Assembly: GCA_944325195.1 (NCBI GenBank)
Contig: CALUZB010000020.1
Coordinates: 1-36,706 of the forward strand
Direction of reading: 5' to 3'
DNA from: an uncultured Desulfovibrionaceae bacterium
GTDB lineage: Bacteria; Desulfobacterota; Desulfovibrionia; Desulfovibrionales; Desulfovibrionaceae
Length of the DNA stretch: 36,706 bases
A model generated the notes under the pieces. That model worked only from the letters and a program-made list of their open reading frames with translations. It searched no databases and was not told the origin of the DNA. Within the stretch, counting starts at the first letter, position 1; each line of letters begins with the position of its first letter. This document shows, piece by piece, positions 25,014 through 33,705 of this stretch. A program made the translations under genes and the position numbers.

Positions 25014-26240
25014 TTACAGCCCCATCCGGGGGCGGCGTCCACCGGAAGCGGAAGAGTCGATTTCACTTTGGGTCATGCTGGCCAGCACCACCTCTTCACC
25101 CTCGCTCAAACCGGAAACGATCTCCGTGTTCATATTGTCAGAAAGACCGGTTGTGACTTGCTTACTGACGATCTTTCCGTCTTTCTGCAACACGTCCACC
25201 CAAGCATGGCCCTCCACATAGTAAATAGCCATAGTGGAAACAACCAGCACATCCTGCGCACTGCTGATGGTAATGGTGTTCTGAGTGGTCATGCCGATGC
25301 GCAACTTGCCCTCATTGTTGGGGACTATCAATTTGCCGTAATAGTAAATGGCCGTGGAAGCGTCGGTGGTTCCAGTGTAAGTTCCGTCCGTAAGCGTGGT
25401 AAGCCCGGGGTCAATGGATTTTAAAGTGGTTTCATAAATCTGGTCGGGCTCAGACAAAATGGTGAAGGAAACAGGCATACCCGGCTTCACTTTAGTGATA
25501 TCGCCCTCAGAAATTTCGATCTTGATCTCCATTTCCGAAAGATCGGCAATCTGAACTATCGTAGGGGTTGTTTGGTTGGCGTTGACAGTTTGCCCGGCTT
25601 CAACCGCCACAGAAACAACCACCCCGTCAAGGGGAGAGGAAATTTTTGTATAGCCCAGGTTTACTTCAGAGGTGTTTACCGCAATCTGAGTCTGCTTAAG
25701 CAACGATTCCATTTCAATTACTGCGGCCTCTGCAGCGGCAAGCTCATTCCGGAAATTTTCAAGTTGCTCGGCAGAAGTCGCGTCGCGCAATTTCAACTTC
25801 CGCTCCCGGTTATACTGGGTTTGCGCAATTTTCAAAGCTATTTTGCGGGAGTTGAGCTGGGCCTGATAAGTTTCCAGTTTGGCTTTGTTGATGGCCAGAT
25901 CATTTTCCTGCGTGGTTGAATCAATATCTGCCACCATGTCGCCTTTCTTCACCTCCTGACCCAAGTGAACATAAAGCGTCTCTATCTGACCGGATACCTG
26001 CGCGCCAACATCCACCAACTGCACCGCGCTTACCTGGCCTGTGGCCGTAACCTTCTGCTCAATGTTGCCCAAACGCACGGTTTCAGTTAAATAGTCAACC
26101 CGCTCAGTCCCTTTGCAAAAGGAAATCCCTATAATCAGCAACAGCAAAATAACGGCAAGCAAGGTCAGTCTGAATTTGCCGCTTCCAGCTTTCTTTTTGA
26201 AAAATGCTTTTAAGCGCATCGGATTAGAAAATCTCAACAT
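25014..26240 (-). CDS. macA: MacA-type periplasmic adaptor subunit (HlyD family)
   Basis: The 408-residue protein bridges MacB and the outer-membrane channel. It has a single N-terminal membrane anchor (TLLAVILLLLIIGISF), then the split lipoyl domain (TATGQVSAVQLVDVGAQVSGQI and SPLDGVVVSVAVEAGQTV) around a long helical hairpin, a beta-barrel and a C-terminal membrane-proximal domain. It is longer than E. coli MacA (371). ATG 26240 is given; ATG 26219 is an equally plausible start because neither has a good ribosome-binding site. It is first in the macA-macB-nodT operon and divergent from the hybrid histidine kinase, which might control it. The exported substrate is unknown; the C-terminal Ser/Gly/Arg tail is not conserved. 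Confidence 0.93.
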   Translation of the reverse strand: MLRFSNPMRLKAFFKKKAGSGKFRLTLLAVILLLLIIGISFCKGTERVDYLTETVRLGNIEQKVTATGQVSAVQLVDVGAQVSGQIETLYVHLGQEVKKGDMVADIDSTTQENDLAINKAKLETYQAQLNSRKIALKIAQTQYNRERKLKLRDATSAEQLENFRNELAAAEAAVIEMESLLKQTQIAVNTSEVNLGYTKISSPLDGVVVSVAVEAGQTVNANQTTPTIVQIADLSEMEIKIEISEGDITKVKPGMPVSFTILSEPDQIYETTLKSIDPGLTTLTDGTYTGTTDASTAIYYYGKLIVPNNEGKLRIGMTTQNTITISSAQDVLVVSTMAIYYVEGHAWVDVLQKDGKIVSKQVTTGLSDNMNTEIVSGLSEGEEVVLASMTQSEIDSSASGGRRPRMGL

Positions 26241-26324
26241 ATAAAGAATTTACCGCAACTTCCATGGCTTAGCAAGCATAACTGTGCAGAGCATTGCTTT
26301 ATAATTAAGGCGACGAAACAACTA

Positions 26325-26347
26325 CCGGCTCTTTCCGAAAAAGCCGG
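26325..26347 (-). other. Hairpin in the macA upstream region
   Basis: CCGGCT (26325-26330) pairs with AGCCGG (26342-26347), extended by TTT with AAA after one mismatch around a CCG loop. It lies about 85 bases upstream of macA and could be a leader terminator or a regulatory fold; no clear T-run follows on the minus strand. Confidence 0.3.
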
Positions 26348-26402
26348 CCCCTCCGGCCTAAATTCAACGGAGTGAAGCTTATGGCGTAAATTCCATAACT
26401 CT

Positions 26403-26410
26403 GGTATAAT
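26403..26410 (+). promoter_or_regulatory. Extended -10 promoter of the hybrid histidine kinase
   Basis: TATAAT (26405-26410) is preceded by TGG, giving an extended -10 element; no good -35 hexamer is present. The start near 26417 gives a 120-nt leader, which contains a hairpin of ACGGC with GCCGT (26487-26499) inside ACAGG with CCTGT. Confidence 0.45.
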
Positions 26411-26538
26411 CCACTTCTCTAGTATTCCGGGTTTTGCCGTTCATACGGACGCCTTTACAGTTAAACAGCGGGCGGAGATACAGGCAACGGCTTCGCCGTG
26501 TTTAAACCTGTTTCGTTTGCAAGCACTGGGCAGCTTCT

Positions 26539-29500
26539 ATGTTAAAATCATTTAATTGGTCCATAAAGCACAGCATTACCGCAATTGTACTGCTGGCAAT
26601 TATTCCGGTAGCGGGGATTCTTGTGTATTCCGCATACGACCGCAGCAACAAAGAAATCTCTAAAGCCCAGCTCCGGCTTGCCGGTTTGGCCGAAAGTCTT
26701 GCAGCACTTGAGTCTTTGCGTCTGGAAAGCAGTAAAGATATGATGCTTACCCTATCTTTAAGCGGAATTTTCACTTCCCCCAGCCCTGAGCCGATTTCCC
26801 GTATGTTTAAAAACCTGGTGGACGACGGCATCTTTATAGATATAAAACTTGTTAGGAATAACGGAGAGGTCATTTCAACAGCAGACGGCCCGACCACACT
26901 GCTGACCTCTGAAAAACGTCTGTTGGAAAGCGCAGAACAGCAAAGCAGATTTGTTGTCGGCGATTTCGTGCTGTCGGATAATGACGCCGCCGGAGTATAT
27001 ACTGCCCTGCCGCTCAAAGAGCAGAATGCAACCTTGCTGACAAGTGTACCTCTCAGCTTCCACGAGGAGATACTGGGGGGAGACGTATCCCCACATATCC
27101 AGGTGCGCTTCGTAAAGCCGCCCGGCCAATATATTATCGGAAATAGCAAGGATCACAGTCTTACCCCCCAATGGATGGACCGCAATGAGTTTGCCCTGCT
27201 GAAAAGACAGAAAAAGGATTCCGGTCATTACTATCTGATAACACAGGGGCAGGAATATCTGGTTATTTTCAAAAAACTGAGCATTCCGTCGGAAAGTAAT
27301 CTGCCTTTCTATGTTCTAATCGACATTCCCCAAAGCGATCTGACCGCCACAGAGTCCGCAAGCCTGCGTCGCAACCTGCTCCTGCTTGTGCTGGGAACTT
27401 TCATTTCTCTGCTTACTGCCTTGGTGTTCAGCGCCCGCACCTTGGTGCGCCCTCTGGATCGATTGATTGACGTGGCTTCCCGTTTTAAGCAAGGAGACCT
27501 AGGAGCGCGAACTGAAATCAGCAAATTCGGAGGGGAGTTTAAGAATCTTGCCAATTCATTTAATCAGATGGCCACAACCCTGGAAACACGCAACCAGGAA
27601 CTGACTAAATCTAAAACAGAAGCAGATGCCGCCAACAAGGCCAAAAGTGCCTTTCTGGCCAACATGAGCCATGAAATCCGTACCCCGATGAATGCAATCA
27701 TCGGGCTTGCCTATCTTGCTCTGCAGTCCAACCTGACTCAAAAGCAGCATAATTACATCAGTAAAATTTACAGTTCAGCTAATGACCTGCTCAGAATAAT
27801 CAATGATATTCTCGACTTCTCAAAAGCAGAAGCCTGTAAAATAAAGCTTGAAAACATCCCCTTCAAGCTTGATGATATTTTGGACAACATCGCCAATATG
27901 ATCATTCCTCAGGCCAGGAAAAAGGGCCTCGACATTGAATTTATCGTCACCAAACATGTCCCCCGCTCTCTGAAAGGCGACCCCCTTCGCCTGGGACAAA
28001 TTCTGATTAACCTTTTGTCCAATGCCGTCAAATTCACCAGCCACGGTAAAATCACCCTGACCTGCAACGTTAAAGAACTCCTTGAAGATTCCGTACGCCT
28101 GCTTTTTTCAGTGCAGGACACCGGAATAGGCATGAGCGAGGAAGCCCAGAAAAAGCTTTTCAAAGCCTTCAGTCAGGCAGATGATTCAACTACGCGCAAG
28201 TTTGGGGGCACAGGGCTTGGGCTTGTGATCAGCAAGCATCTTGCACAAATGCTGCAAGGCGACATCATAATCAAAAGCATAGAAGGGAAAGGCACTACCG
28301 CTGAACTCGAAGTTCGGCTTGGACTGGCAGCCGAAGGTATTCAAAAAACGGAAGAGTGCAGGCGCGAGCTGAGCGGGCTTCCCATATTAGTAGCAGACGA
28401 CGATGAGAATTTTCAAATAATTATCATTGAAATGTTGGAAAAAATGGGTATGCACCCCAAACCGGTTTCCAGCGGCGAAGAGGCCTTAAAGGAAATTGAG
28501 CGCATGAGCCGGGAAAACCCGTACAGAGTACTGCTTATTGACTGGAAACTACCAGGAATGAACGGCTCTGAAGCAACAAAAAAGATAAGAGAGTTGGACC
28601 TGCCCGTTCCACCGGTGATAATCATGGTCACAGCATACGGGCGCAGTGAAGTCTTATATCATGCGAATAGCAGCGGGATTGACGGCTTTTTGCACAAACC
28701 GGTGAGTCCTTCTCTTCTTTACAACACTATCCATGACAGTCTGGCCGGAACTGATATTCCCAGCCCTGCACCCCTCAAACCTGCAGATAAAGACAACACC
28801 GCTTTTTCCGGCAGCCGCATTCTGTTGGTTGAAGATAATATCATCAATCAACAAGTGGCGCATGAACTGCTCTGCTCCAAAGGCGCCGAAGTGGAAATTG
28901 CCTCCGACGGGCGGCAAGCATTGGATATGCTTGCCGAAACAAAGTCCGGGAGCCGCAAACCCTATGAGCTTGTATTAATGGACTTGCAGATGCCGGAGAT
29001 GGATGGACTGGAAGCAACTCACAATATCCGATCCGACGAGTATTTCAACAACTTACCGATAATTGCAATGACTGCCCATGCCATGCAGGATGAGCTTGAC
29101 CTATGCCTTGATGCCGGAATGAACGACCATATTTCTAAACCTATTGATATTGAATCGCTCTACCGAAAGGTGTCATATTGGCTGGGAAAAGTGGAACTGA
29201 ACCCCGAAGAAATGCCTTTGGGCAGTGTCCCACAGCCGCTGCCCCAAAAGACCTCGCACTATGCCCCGGAACAAAGTGAGACCAGATGGAGTTCCCAAAC
29301 ATATGACGATATCAGTGCCCAGACAAATTCCGATGCAGCAGACCTTGCCGATTTGTTGCCGGAATTTACAATTAACGAAGCACTGAAACGAGTTGCCGGC
29401 AATGTACCCCTTTATCTGAAGCTACTATCCCACTTCTGCCGGGAGTATGGCACAAGGGCTTTGGAACTGAGCAAGCTGATTGAAGCCGGAAAACCGGAAG

Positions 29501-29949
29501 ATGCAATTTTGTTTGTCCACACGATCAAAGGCTTATCCGGTAATTTAGGCATGACTGGTTTATTTGAAACTTCCAAGGAGCTCGAACATTTACTGCGTTC
29601 TTCCAGGGAGTTTAAAGGCCCGGAGGTAAAAGAAAAAATCAATGCCTTTGCTCATGCCCTTGACCAATGCCTTGCTCAGGCAACCCGGGCATTGAAAAAA
29701 ACGAATCAAAACGCTACGCCAGAGAAGCAATCGGAACTTGCCGGGAGATCTTTCGAAAGAGAAAAGTTGGCTCTTTTAAAGAACATGTTATATGAAAGCG
29801 ATGCCAAAGCAGTGGAGCTTTTCCATGAAATAGAGCCCGACCTGAAAACATTTCTGCCGGAAGCCAGCTTAAGCCTTCTGCGCAATAACATCGAAAACTT
29901 TGATTTTGACGAGGCTTACCAACTCATTATCCCCCTTATCCCGGAGTAA
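26539..29949 (+). CDS. Hybrid sensor histidine kinase with two receivers and an Hpt domain
   Basis: This 1136-residue protein is a multistep phosphorelay kinase. It has a membrane segment at about 13-33, a periplasmic sensor of about 245 residues that I could not assign to a family, a second segment at about 279-298, HAMP at about 299-350, HisKA with His378 in ANMSHEIRTPMNAIIGL, and HATPase with NLLSNAVKF, QDTGIGM and KFGGTGLGLVI. Receiver 1 has Asp668 in LLIDWKLPGMNG, receiver 2 Asp815 in LVLMDLQMPEMDG. The Hpt domain has His994 in FVHTIKGLSGNLG. It has no DNA-binding output, so a separate response regulator must act downstream, and none is adjacent. It is divergent from macA-macB-nodT and 58 bases upstream of a DUF456 gene on the same strand. 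Confidence 0.95.
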   Translation: MLKSFNWSIKHSITAIVLLAIIPVAGILVYSAYDRSNKEISKAQLRLAGLAESLAALESLRLESSKDMMLTLSLSGIFTSPSPEPISRMFKNLVDDGIFIDIKLVRNNGEVISTADGPTTLLTSEKRLLESAEQQSRFVVGDFVLSDNDAAGVYTALPLKEQNATLLTSVPLSFHEEILGGDVSPHIQVRFVKPPGQYIIGNSKDHSLTPQWMDRNEFALLKRQKKDSGHYYLITQGQEYLVIFKKLSIPSESNLPFYVLIDIPQSDLTATESASLRRNLLLLVLGTFISLLTALVFSARTLVRPLDRLIDVASRFKQGDLGARTEISKFGGEFKNLANSFNQMATTLETRNQELTKSKTEADAANKAKSAFLANMSHEIRTPMNAIIGLAYLALQSNLTQKQHNYISKIYSSANDLLRIINDILDFSKAEACKIKLENIPFKLDDILDNIANMIIPQARKKGLDIEFIVTKHVPRSLKGDPLRLGQILINLLSNAVKFTSHGKITLTCNVKELLEDSVRLLFSVQDTGIGMSEEAQKKLFKAFSQADDSTTRKFGGTGLGLVISKHLAQMLQGDIIIKSIEGKGTTAELEVRLGLAAEGIQKTEECRRELSGLPILVADDDENFQIIIIEMLEKMGMHPKPVSSGEEALKEIERMSRENPYRVLLIDWKLPGMNGSEATKKIRELDLPVPPVIIMVTAYGRSEVLYHANSSGIDGFLHKPVSPSLLYNTIHDSLAGTDIPSPAPLKPADKDNTAFSGSRILLVEDNIINQQVAHELLCSKGAEVEIASDGRQALDMLAETKSGSRKPYELVLMDLQMPEMDGLEATHNIRSDEYFNNLPIIAMTAHAMQDELDLCLDAGMNDHISKPIDIESLYRKVSYWLGKVELNPEEMPLGSVPQPLPQKTSHYAPEQSETRWSSQTYDDISAQTNSDAADLADLLPEFTINEALKRVAGNVPLYLKLLSHFCREYGTRALELSKLIEAGKPEDAILFVHTIKGLSGNLGMTGLFETSKELEHLLRSSREFKGPEVKEKINAFAHALDQCLAQATRALKKTNQNATPEKQSELAGRSFEREKLALLKNMLYESDAKAVELFHEIEPDLKTFLPEASLSLLRNNIENFDFDEAYQLIIPLIPE

Positions 29950-30007
29950 AACGACAAAATAATTTTTCCACATGACTTAATCAACAAATTTAAACAATGA
30001 GGTTGTA

Positions 30008-30553
30008 ATGGACTACTTTTTAGTTATCTTATTCATGATATTTATGTTTGCGGCAATCTTACTGCAAATTATAAGCTTGCCGGGAAACTGGATTGCAATC
30101 ATTTTCCTGCTCCTCTGGAAACTGATTGGTCCCGCCAGCTCCACTCATGAACTCACAGTAACCTTCTTTATCATTCTTGTAGCCATAGCGGCTGTGGGGG
30201 AACTTTTGGAATGGGTTATTCAACTCAAGGTCGGTAAAAAAATGGGGAGCACCGGCAAAGGCAACATTGGCGGTATAATCGGCTCAATTATAGGATCGAT
30301 ATTACTTCTGCCACTGTTTTTCGGATTCGGAGCGCTCATTGGCGCCTTACTAGGCGCGTTCGTTGGTTGTTATGTATTTGAAATGTTGAGCAAACGTCCC
30401 CACAATGAAGCGATAAAAGCCGCTTGGGGCGCTTTTATCGGACGTTTTCTGGGCATGGGATTGAAACTCGGCCTGGGCATAACAATCCTCTGGCTGAGCG
30501 TTGTCCGCATGTGGCCGAGTGCACAGGAAGCCATTGCTACAGCCATGCTTTAA
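30008..30553 (+). CDS. DUF456 membrane protein
   Basis: The 181-residue protein is an integral membrane protein of the DUF456 family. It has an N-terminal segment (about 3-40) with the conserved LPGNW, a second segment with GELLEWVIQ, and a glycine-rich stretch GGIIGSIIGSILLLPLFFGFGALIGALLGAFVG. The family end KAAWGAFIGRFLGMGLKLGLG is present. Function is unknown. TGAGG precedes ATG 30008 at good spacing. It lies directly after the hybrid kinase and may be co-transcribed with it. Confidence 0.9.
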   Translation: MDYFLVILFMIFMFAAILLQIISLPGNWIAIIFLLLWKLIGPASSTHELTVTFFIILVAIAAVGELLEWVIQLKVGKKMGSTGKGNIGGIIGSIIGSILLLPLFFGFGALIGALLGAFVGCYVFEMLSKRPHNEAIKAAWGAFIGRFLGMGLKLGLGITILWLSVVRMWPSAQEAIATAML

Positions 30554-30667
30554 AACAGATATGCGCACGGCCTTCAAGCCGCAATAACGCAAGGAACGGC
30601 TTTCACACCTGGCAGGAACATCTTTCAGAAACCTTCCCCGCCTGGCGGCTGACTTGGAAAATCAACA

Positions 30668-30708
30668 CTAAACCTGCCCGGGATCAGTTGGATTCCGGGC
30701 AGGTTTAG
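30668..30708 (+). terminator. Perfect inverted repeat after the DUF456 gene
   Basis: CTAAACCTGCCCGG (30668-30681) and CCGGGCAGGTTTAG (30695-30708) form a perfect 14-bp stem with a 13-base loop, 115 bases past the stop. No T-run follows, so it is terminator-like in place but atypical in tail. Confidence 0.5.
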
Positions 30709-30855
30709 CAAAGGAGTCTTCAACAGCGGCTTACCGGCAAGTTGGCTCATAACTTTTAGCGGGTCAAGGCCATATTGCATAAGCATTCAGGCAAGTGCAG
30801 GCATTTAACTACGCCGCTCAATACCGCTGTTCCGATATACCGCCGGTTCTAACCG

Positions 30856-30999
30856 TTAATTAAAGGGAAGCGTCAATCCCAACCCAAGAAGGGTTATGAT
30901 CAGGATTGAGGCCACAATCTTCAACTGCCGCCGCCTCAATGCCTCATACTCAGTTTCCAGCCCATACACTTTATATATAGAATTAGAATAGCTTTTCAT
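30856..30999 (-). CDS. Small single-span membrane protein (47 residues), unassigned
   Basis: This frame is too short for a usual cut-off. It starts at ATG 30999 behind GAGGAA and AAGAG on the minus strand and encodes 47 residues. The first half is polar (MKSYSNSIYKVYGLETEYEA) and ends in a basic RRRQLK. The second half is one hydrophobic segment (IVASILIITLLGLGLTL) and ends PFN. This order suggests a membrane peptide with a soluble basic-flanked N-terminus. I do not recognise the family. It lies alone on the minus strand, with a small AACGG/CCGTT-type dyad just past the stop. The ribosome-binding site and the charge-to-hydrophobic layout are the support; coding is not proven. Confidence 0.5.
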   Translation of the reverse strand: MKSYSNSIYKVYGLETEYEALRRRQLKIVASILIITLLGLGLTLPFN

Positions 31000-31813
31000 A
31001 CTCTTATTTCCTCATTGATTGATGTCTTGCCCGAGCCTCAAAGCGGCTCAGCTTCCTGGAACATATTCTCCAAATTGAACTCGCTCGCTCCGGCGCTTAG
31101 CAACGCAATAATCGCGCTTGAACCCACAAATGAACTGCAGCTTCCTTAATCGTCAAAGCGCAAGGTTAAAGACTTTCAATCAGCCATTGCGATATATGTG
31201 CTTCAGAAAAGCATCGGCATAAATTTCATCATCCGATACCATCTTGCAAACTCAGATTGTTCATTCAGCAAGTTGTTCAACAGTATGGTCGGACTTTGCC
31301 TACACAGGCTCTGCTTTCTGACACCTGAATAACTCCAATTGCTGGAGTTGATGCTGACTTATTTCCAATAATCATCTGTCAAATAATTATTTACCTGTGA
31401 AAACTTAATTCAACTCGTTCAGACCTGCTTTACCACCGAGCCGGACTGAAGCCTGACATTTAGAAGCCACTTATCGAAGGAGCTTCTGCTTTCAAGTCAG
31501 AAAGACTTCCGTAATTATAAGATAAACCATATTCACTAAAAATTCCATAAATCATTAAACATAATCATGGCCTGCAACCTATTTTAAGAGTGGACACAAT
31601 GCCTAAAAACTTTCATTTCCTGTCTGATAAAGCTGATAGCTGATATCCCCCCTCCAGTCATCAGGACAATCAGGTTTTGAGTAAGCTGGAACAAGCGGGC
31701 ATAGCTTCATTCCCATTTTACGAAAGCAAAATGCTCAACATCTCATAAAAGTTCCGCACTCAATCATCACATATAATTATCGGAAAAGTAAGAGTGGGCG
31801 GCAGAAACAGAAA
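31000..31813. other. Gene-poor stretch before tRNA-Pro
   Basis: About 800 A/T-rich bases hold no supported gene. A 29-codon GTG frame on the minus strand (31038-31127) just upstream of the small membrane gene has no ribosome-binding site. A small hairpin (AACTCCA with TGGAGTT, 31331-31349) is the clearest structure seen. No mobile element, repeat array or known RNA was recognised. Confidence 0.45.
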
Positions 31814-31844
31814 AGGCACTTGCAACAATAAGTTACAAGTGCCT
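31814..31844 (-). terminator. Intrinsic terminator of tRNA-Pro
   Basis: Arms AGGCACTTG and CAAGTGCCT form a perfect 9-bp stem, extended by AAC with GTT after one mismatch. On the minus strand it begins 10 bases after the tRNA and is followed by TTTTCTGTTTCTG. Confidence 0.8.
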
Positions 31845-31854
31845 GAAATTTTAC

Positions 31855-31932
31855 TGGTCGGGATGAGAAGATTCGAACTTCCGACCCCTTGAACCCCATT
31901 CAAGTGCGCTAGCCAAACTGCGCTACATCCCG
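31855..31932 (-). tRNA. tRNA-Pro (anticodon GGG)
   Basis: The 78-base gene folds on the minus strand: acceptor CGGGATG with CATCCCG, D stem GCGC with GCGC, anticodon stem CTTGA with TCAAG around loop ATGGGGT (anticodon GGG), and T stem GGAAG with CTTCT around TTCGAAT. Discriminator A and CCA are encoded. C at position 1 is typical of bacterial tRNA-Pro. Confidence 0.97.
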
Positions 31933-31943
31933 ACGTGAGGCAT

Positions 31944-31972
31944 TTGATACGCGATTACCGAAAGCTTGTCAA
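31944..31972 (-). promoter_or_regulatory. Promoter of tRNA-Pro
   Basis: On the minus strand TTGACA (complement of 31967-31972) is followed after 17 bases by TATCAA (complement of 31944-31949), placing the start just before the tRNA at 31932. Confidence 0.7.
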
Positions 31973-32273
31973 CAGTTATTTGCTATCTCAGCACTAATTG
32001 AGAACTTTTTAGCCGACCTTGCCGTTATATGCAGCCGTTAAATATTATTCTTTCAGCTTAGCTGCAGTTACAGCTGTTCCAAACTGCACATTCTGCTGAT
32101 ACATACAAACTTCCAGTAAATCGTTGACACCTCGTTTACCCATTTTAAAGCCAAGCCTATCACTCCTCCAAGAGAACAAACATCTTTTTTAACAACTATG
32201 CAAGCACTTGAATTCCACTTGAAGAGAGGCTAAATTCCCGCATCAGATTATATACAAATTTAGAGGTGCTTCC
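31973..32273. other. Intergenic stretch without a supported gene
   Basis: About 300 A/T-rich bases lie between the tRNA-Pro promoter and the lipoprotein gene, presumably carrying the lipoprotein promoter. No convincing -10/-35 pair, repeat or RNA gene was recognised. Confidence 0.4.
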
Positions 32274-32822
32274 GTGACCAAGTTTCGGATCTTGGCTTTC
32301 AGCCTTTTAATGTTATTGTTCAGCGCCTGTGACGATACTCCGCCGCAACAACCACCGGCAGAACTGCCGCCTGTTCCAATCAAAGAATACTCCAGTATTG
32401 AAGAAGCAATTGCCGCAGCGGGCTTTCATTGCCCAGTACCGGAGCAGTTGCCAAGGGGATATTCATTAAAAACAATCTCCACAATTGAAGGTGGAGCTAT
32501 TCAAATTTTGTACCATACCCAAGGTAAGTTGAAAATCAACTACCGGGTTGCTCAGGGCAACCAGGACATCAGCGATATCCACGGCCGCTTCAATGAAAAA
32601 ATATTTAACATTGACGGCACTGATGTGCTCGCCAGATTGAATGGAAAACGAGTGTTATATGCAACTTGGCTGCGTGACGGGCTTTCCTTTGCCGTATCTT
32701 TTGACGATCCGGTAAAACAATCCGTATTTATCAGATTTGTGGAAAGCATTCCTAAACTGTCGGAAGAGATTGGAGAATTGCCGCTGGCACAGCCCGAAGC
32801 CGGCGGCAGCGAGCAAAAATAG
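32274..32822 (+). CDS. Lipoprotein with a DUF4367-like domain
   Basis: The 182-residue protein begins with a lipoprotein signal (FRILAFSLLMLLFSAC, lipobox FSAC, Cys19), then a Pro-rich spacer (TPPQQPPAELPPVP). The rest resembles DUF4367: EQLPRGYSLKTISTIEGG, IQILYHTQGKLKINYRV, a DGTDVLARLNGKRVLYATW hairpin and a GLSFAVSF strand. That domain occurs in anti-sigma factors and envelope lipoproteins and has no firm function. The start is GTG 32274 with GAGGT seven bases before it. The gene stands alone on the plus strand, convergent with thpR. It likely sits in the periplasm on the outer or inner membrane. Confidence 0.8.
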   Translation: MTKFRILAFSLLMLLFSACDDTPPQQPPAELPPVPIKEYSSIEEAIAAAGFHCPVPEQLPRGYSLKTISTIEGGAIQILYHTQGKLKINYRVAQGNQDISDIHGRFNEKIFNIDGTDVLARLNGKRVLYATWLRDGLSFAVSFDDPVKQSVFIRFVESIPKLSEEIGELPLAQPEAGGSEQK

Positions 32823-33109
32823 GGCGGCTGAGTTTGCAACAGTGCACTTCGACGCTATCGCCTCAACAGCAGAAACTACCGGCATATAGGGGCGAAAAAA
32901 GCAGTCGAGATCCATTTTCAAAATGACAGGCCGGCCATCTGCAATGCCTTGTGCCGAAAGAAAATTATATAGAGAAGCACTTATCAATCTATCCCCGGCA
33001 AAATAGTGTGCGGACGGATAGCCTGTTTGACGCTGACCCGAACCGTCATATACCAAGTGCCAACCATGTGCAACCGGAGTGAGACATTTTGAACGGACGC
33101 CCGACAAAC

Positions 33110-33694
33110 TCAGTCGATATTCTGCGGGAAATCATGGATTACAGTATGTCTGACCCCTTGCGGGTGTAGTTCACTTTTAAATAGGCTAAAACCGGCAGCC
33201 GAAAACTTGCCGAAACTCTGTCCTTGCGCCTGCACTCTCAATTTTTCCAATTCTACTTGTGAGGGCAGACTGGCCCCTGTCCGTTTAAGTCTGGCCAAGG
33301 TGATATGCGGCGTGTAGGCTCCCTTTTCCCCAGGCAGGGCACAGCCGCTTTCCAAAAGTTGATCCAACTCGGTTTTTAACCTCTGAAGCAGGGCAGCTTC
33401 GGCAAATCCAGCCCAAAGTATGGTTTGTTGCGCCCGCTTAAACAGGCCCAGCCCTTTAACCTCCAGTTCCAAAGGCTTAAATCTTAGTTTACCCACAGAG
33501 CTGATTAAAACAGGCAATCCGGCAACCGGCCAATCGCCGATAAACCGCAAAGTCAAATGCAGATTTTGCTCACATGTCCACTTCAAACCGGCATACTCAG
33601 GAACCGCCGCCTTAAGCTGCAATAAATTTTCCTTTACCTGCATGCTTAACTTAACAGCCAAAAAAAGCCGACAACTTTCATACCCCCTGTTCAT
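33110..33694 (-). CDS. thpR: RNA 2',3'-cyclic phosphodiesterase (2'-5' RNA ligase family)
   Basis: The 194-residue protein is of the 2H phosphoesterase superfamily. The two catalytic motifs are HLTLRFIGDW in the N-terminal lobe and HITLARLKR in the C-terminal lobe, each an H-x-T-x motif. Members hydrolyse 2',3'-cyclic phosphate RNA ends in vitro and can ligate 2'-5' bonds; the cell role is not settled. FLAVKLSMQVKENL near the start fits the family. ATG 33694 is preferred to an upstream TTG at 33703, because AAGG sits nine bases before the ATG and would overlap the TTG. It is the last gene of DUF5665-PaaI-thpR, with an 11-base gap to PaaI. Confidence 0.9.
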   Translation of the reverse strand: MNRGYESCRLFLAVKLSMQVKENLLQLKAAVPEYAGLKWTCEQNLHLTLRFIGDWPVAGLPVLISSVGKLRFKPLELEVKGLGLFKRAQQTILWAGFAEAALLQRLKTELDQLLESGCALPGEKGAYTPHITLARLKRTGASLPSQVELEKLRVQAQGQSFGKFSAAGFSLFKSELHPQGVRHTVIHDFPQNID

Positions 33695-33705
33695 TATACT
33701 CAACC

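Noticed and set aside
21600..29949. Whole efflux-kinase region as a horizontally acquired island
   Set aside because: No flanking repeats, transposase or integrase, and the base composition by eye is like that of the neighbouring genes.
31038..31127. 29-codon GTG frame just upstream of the 47-residue membrane peptide
   Set aside because: The translation is protein-like, but the nearest AAGGA is too far from the GTG and the frame is too short to defend.
32655..33107. 150-codon minus-strand frame beyond thpR
   Set aside because: It starts at TTG with no ribosome-binding site and its last third lies antisense to the lipoprotein gene. No family motif was recognised, although about 95 codons fall in otherwise empty sequence.
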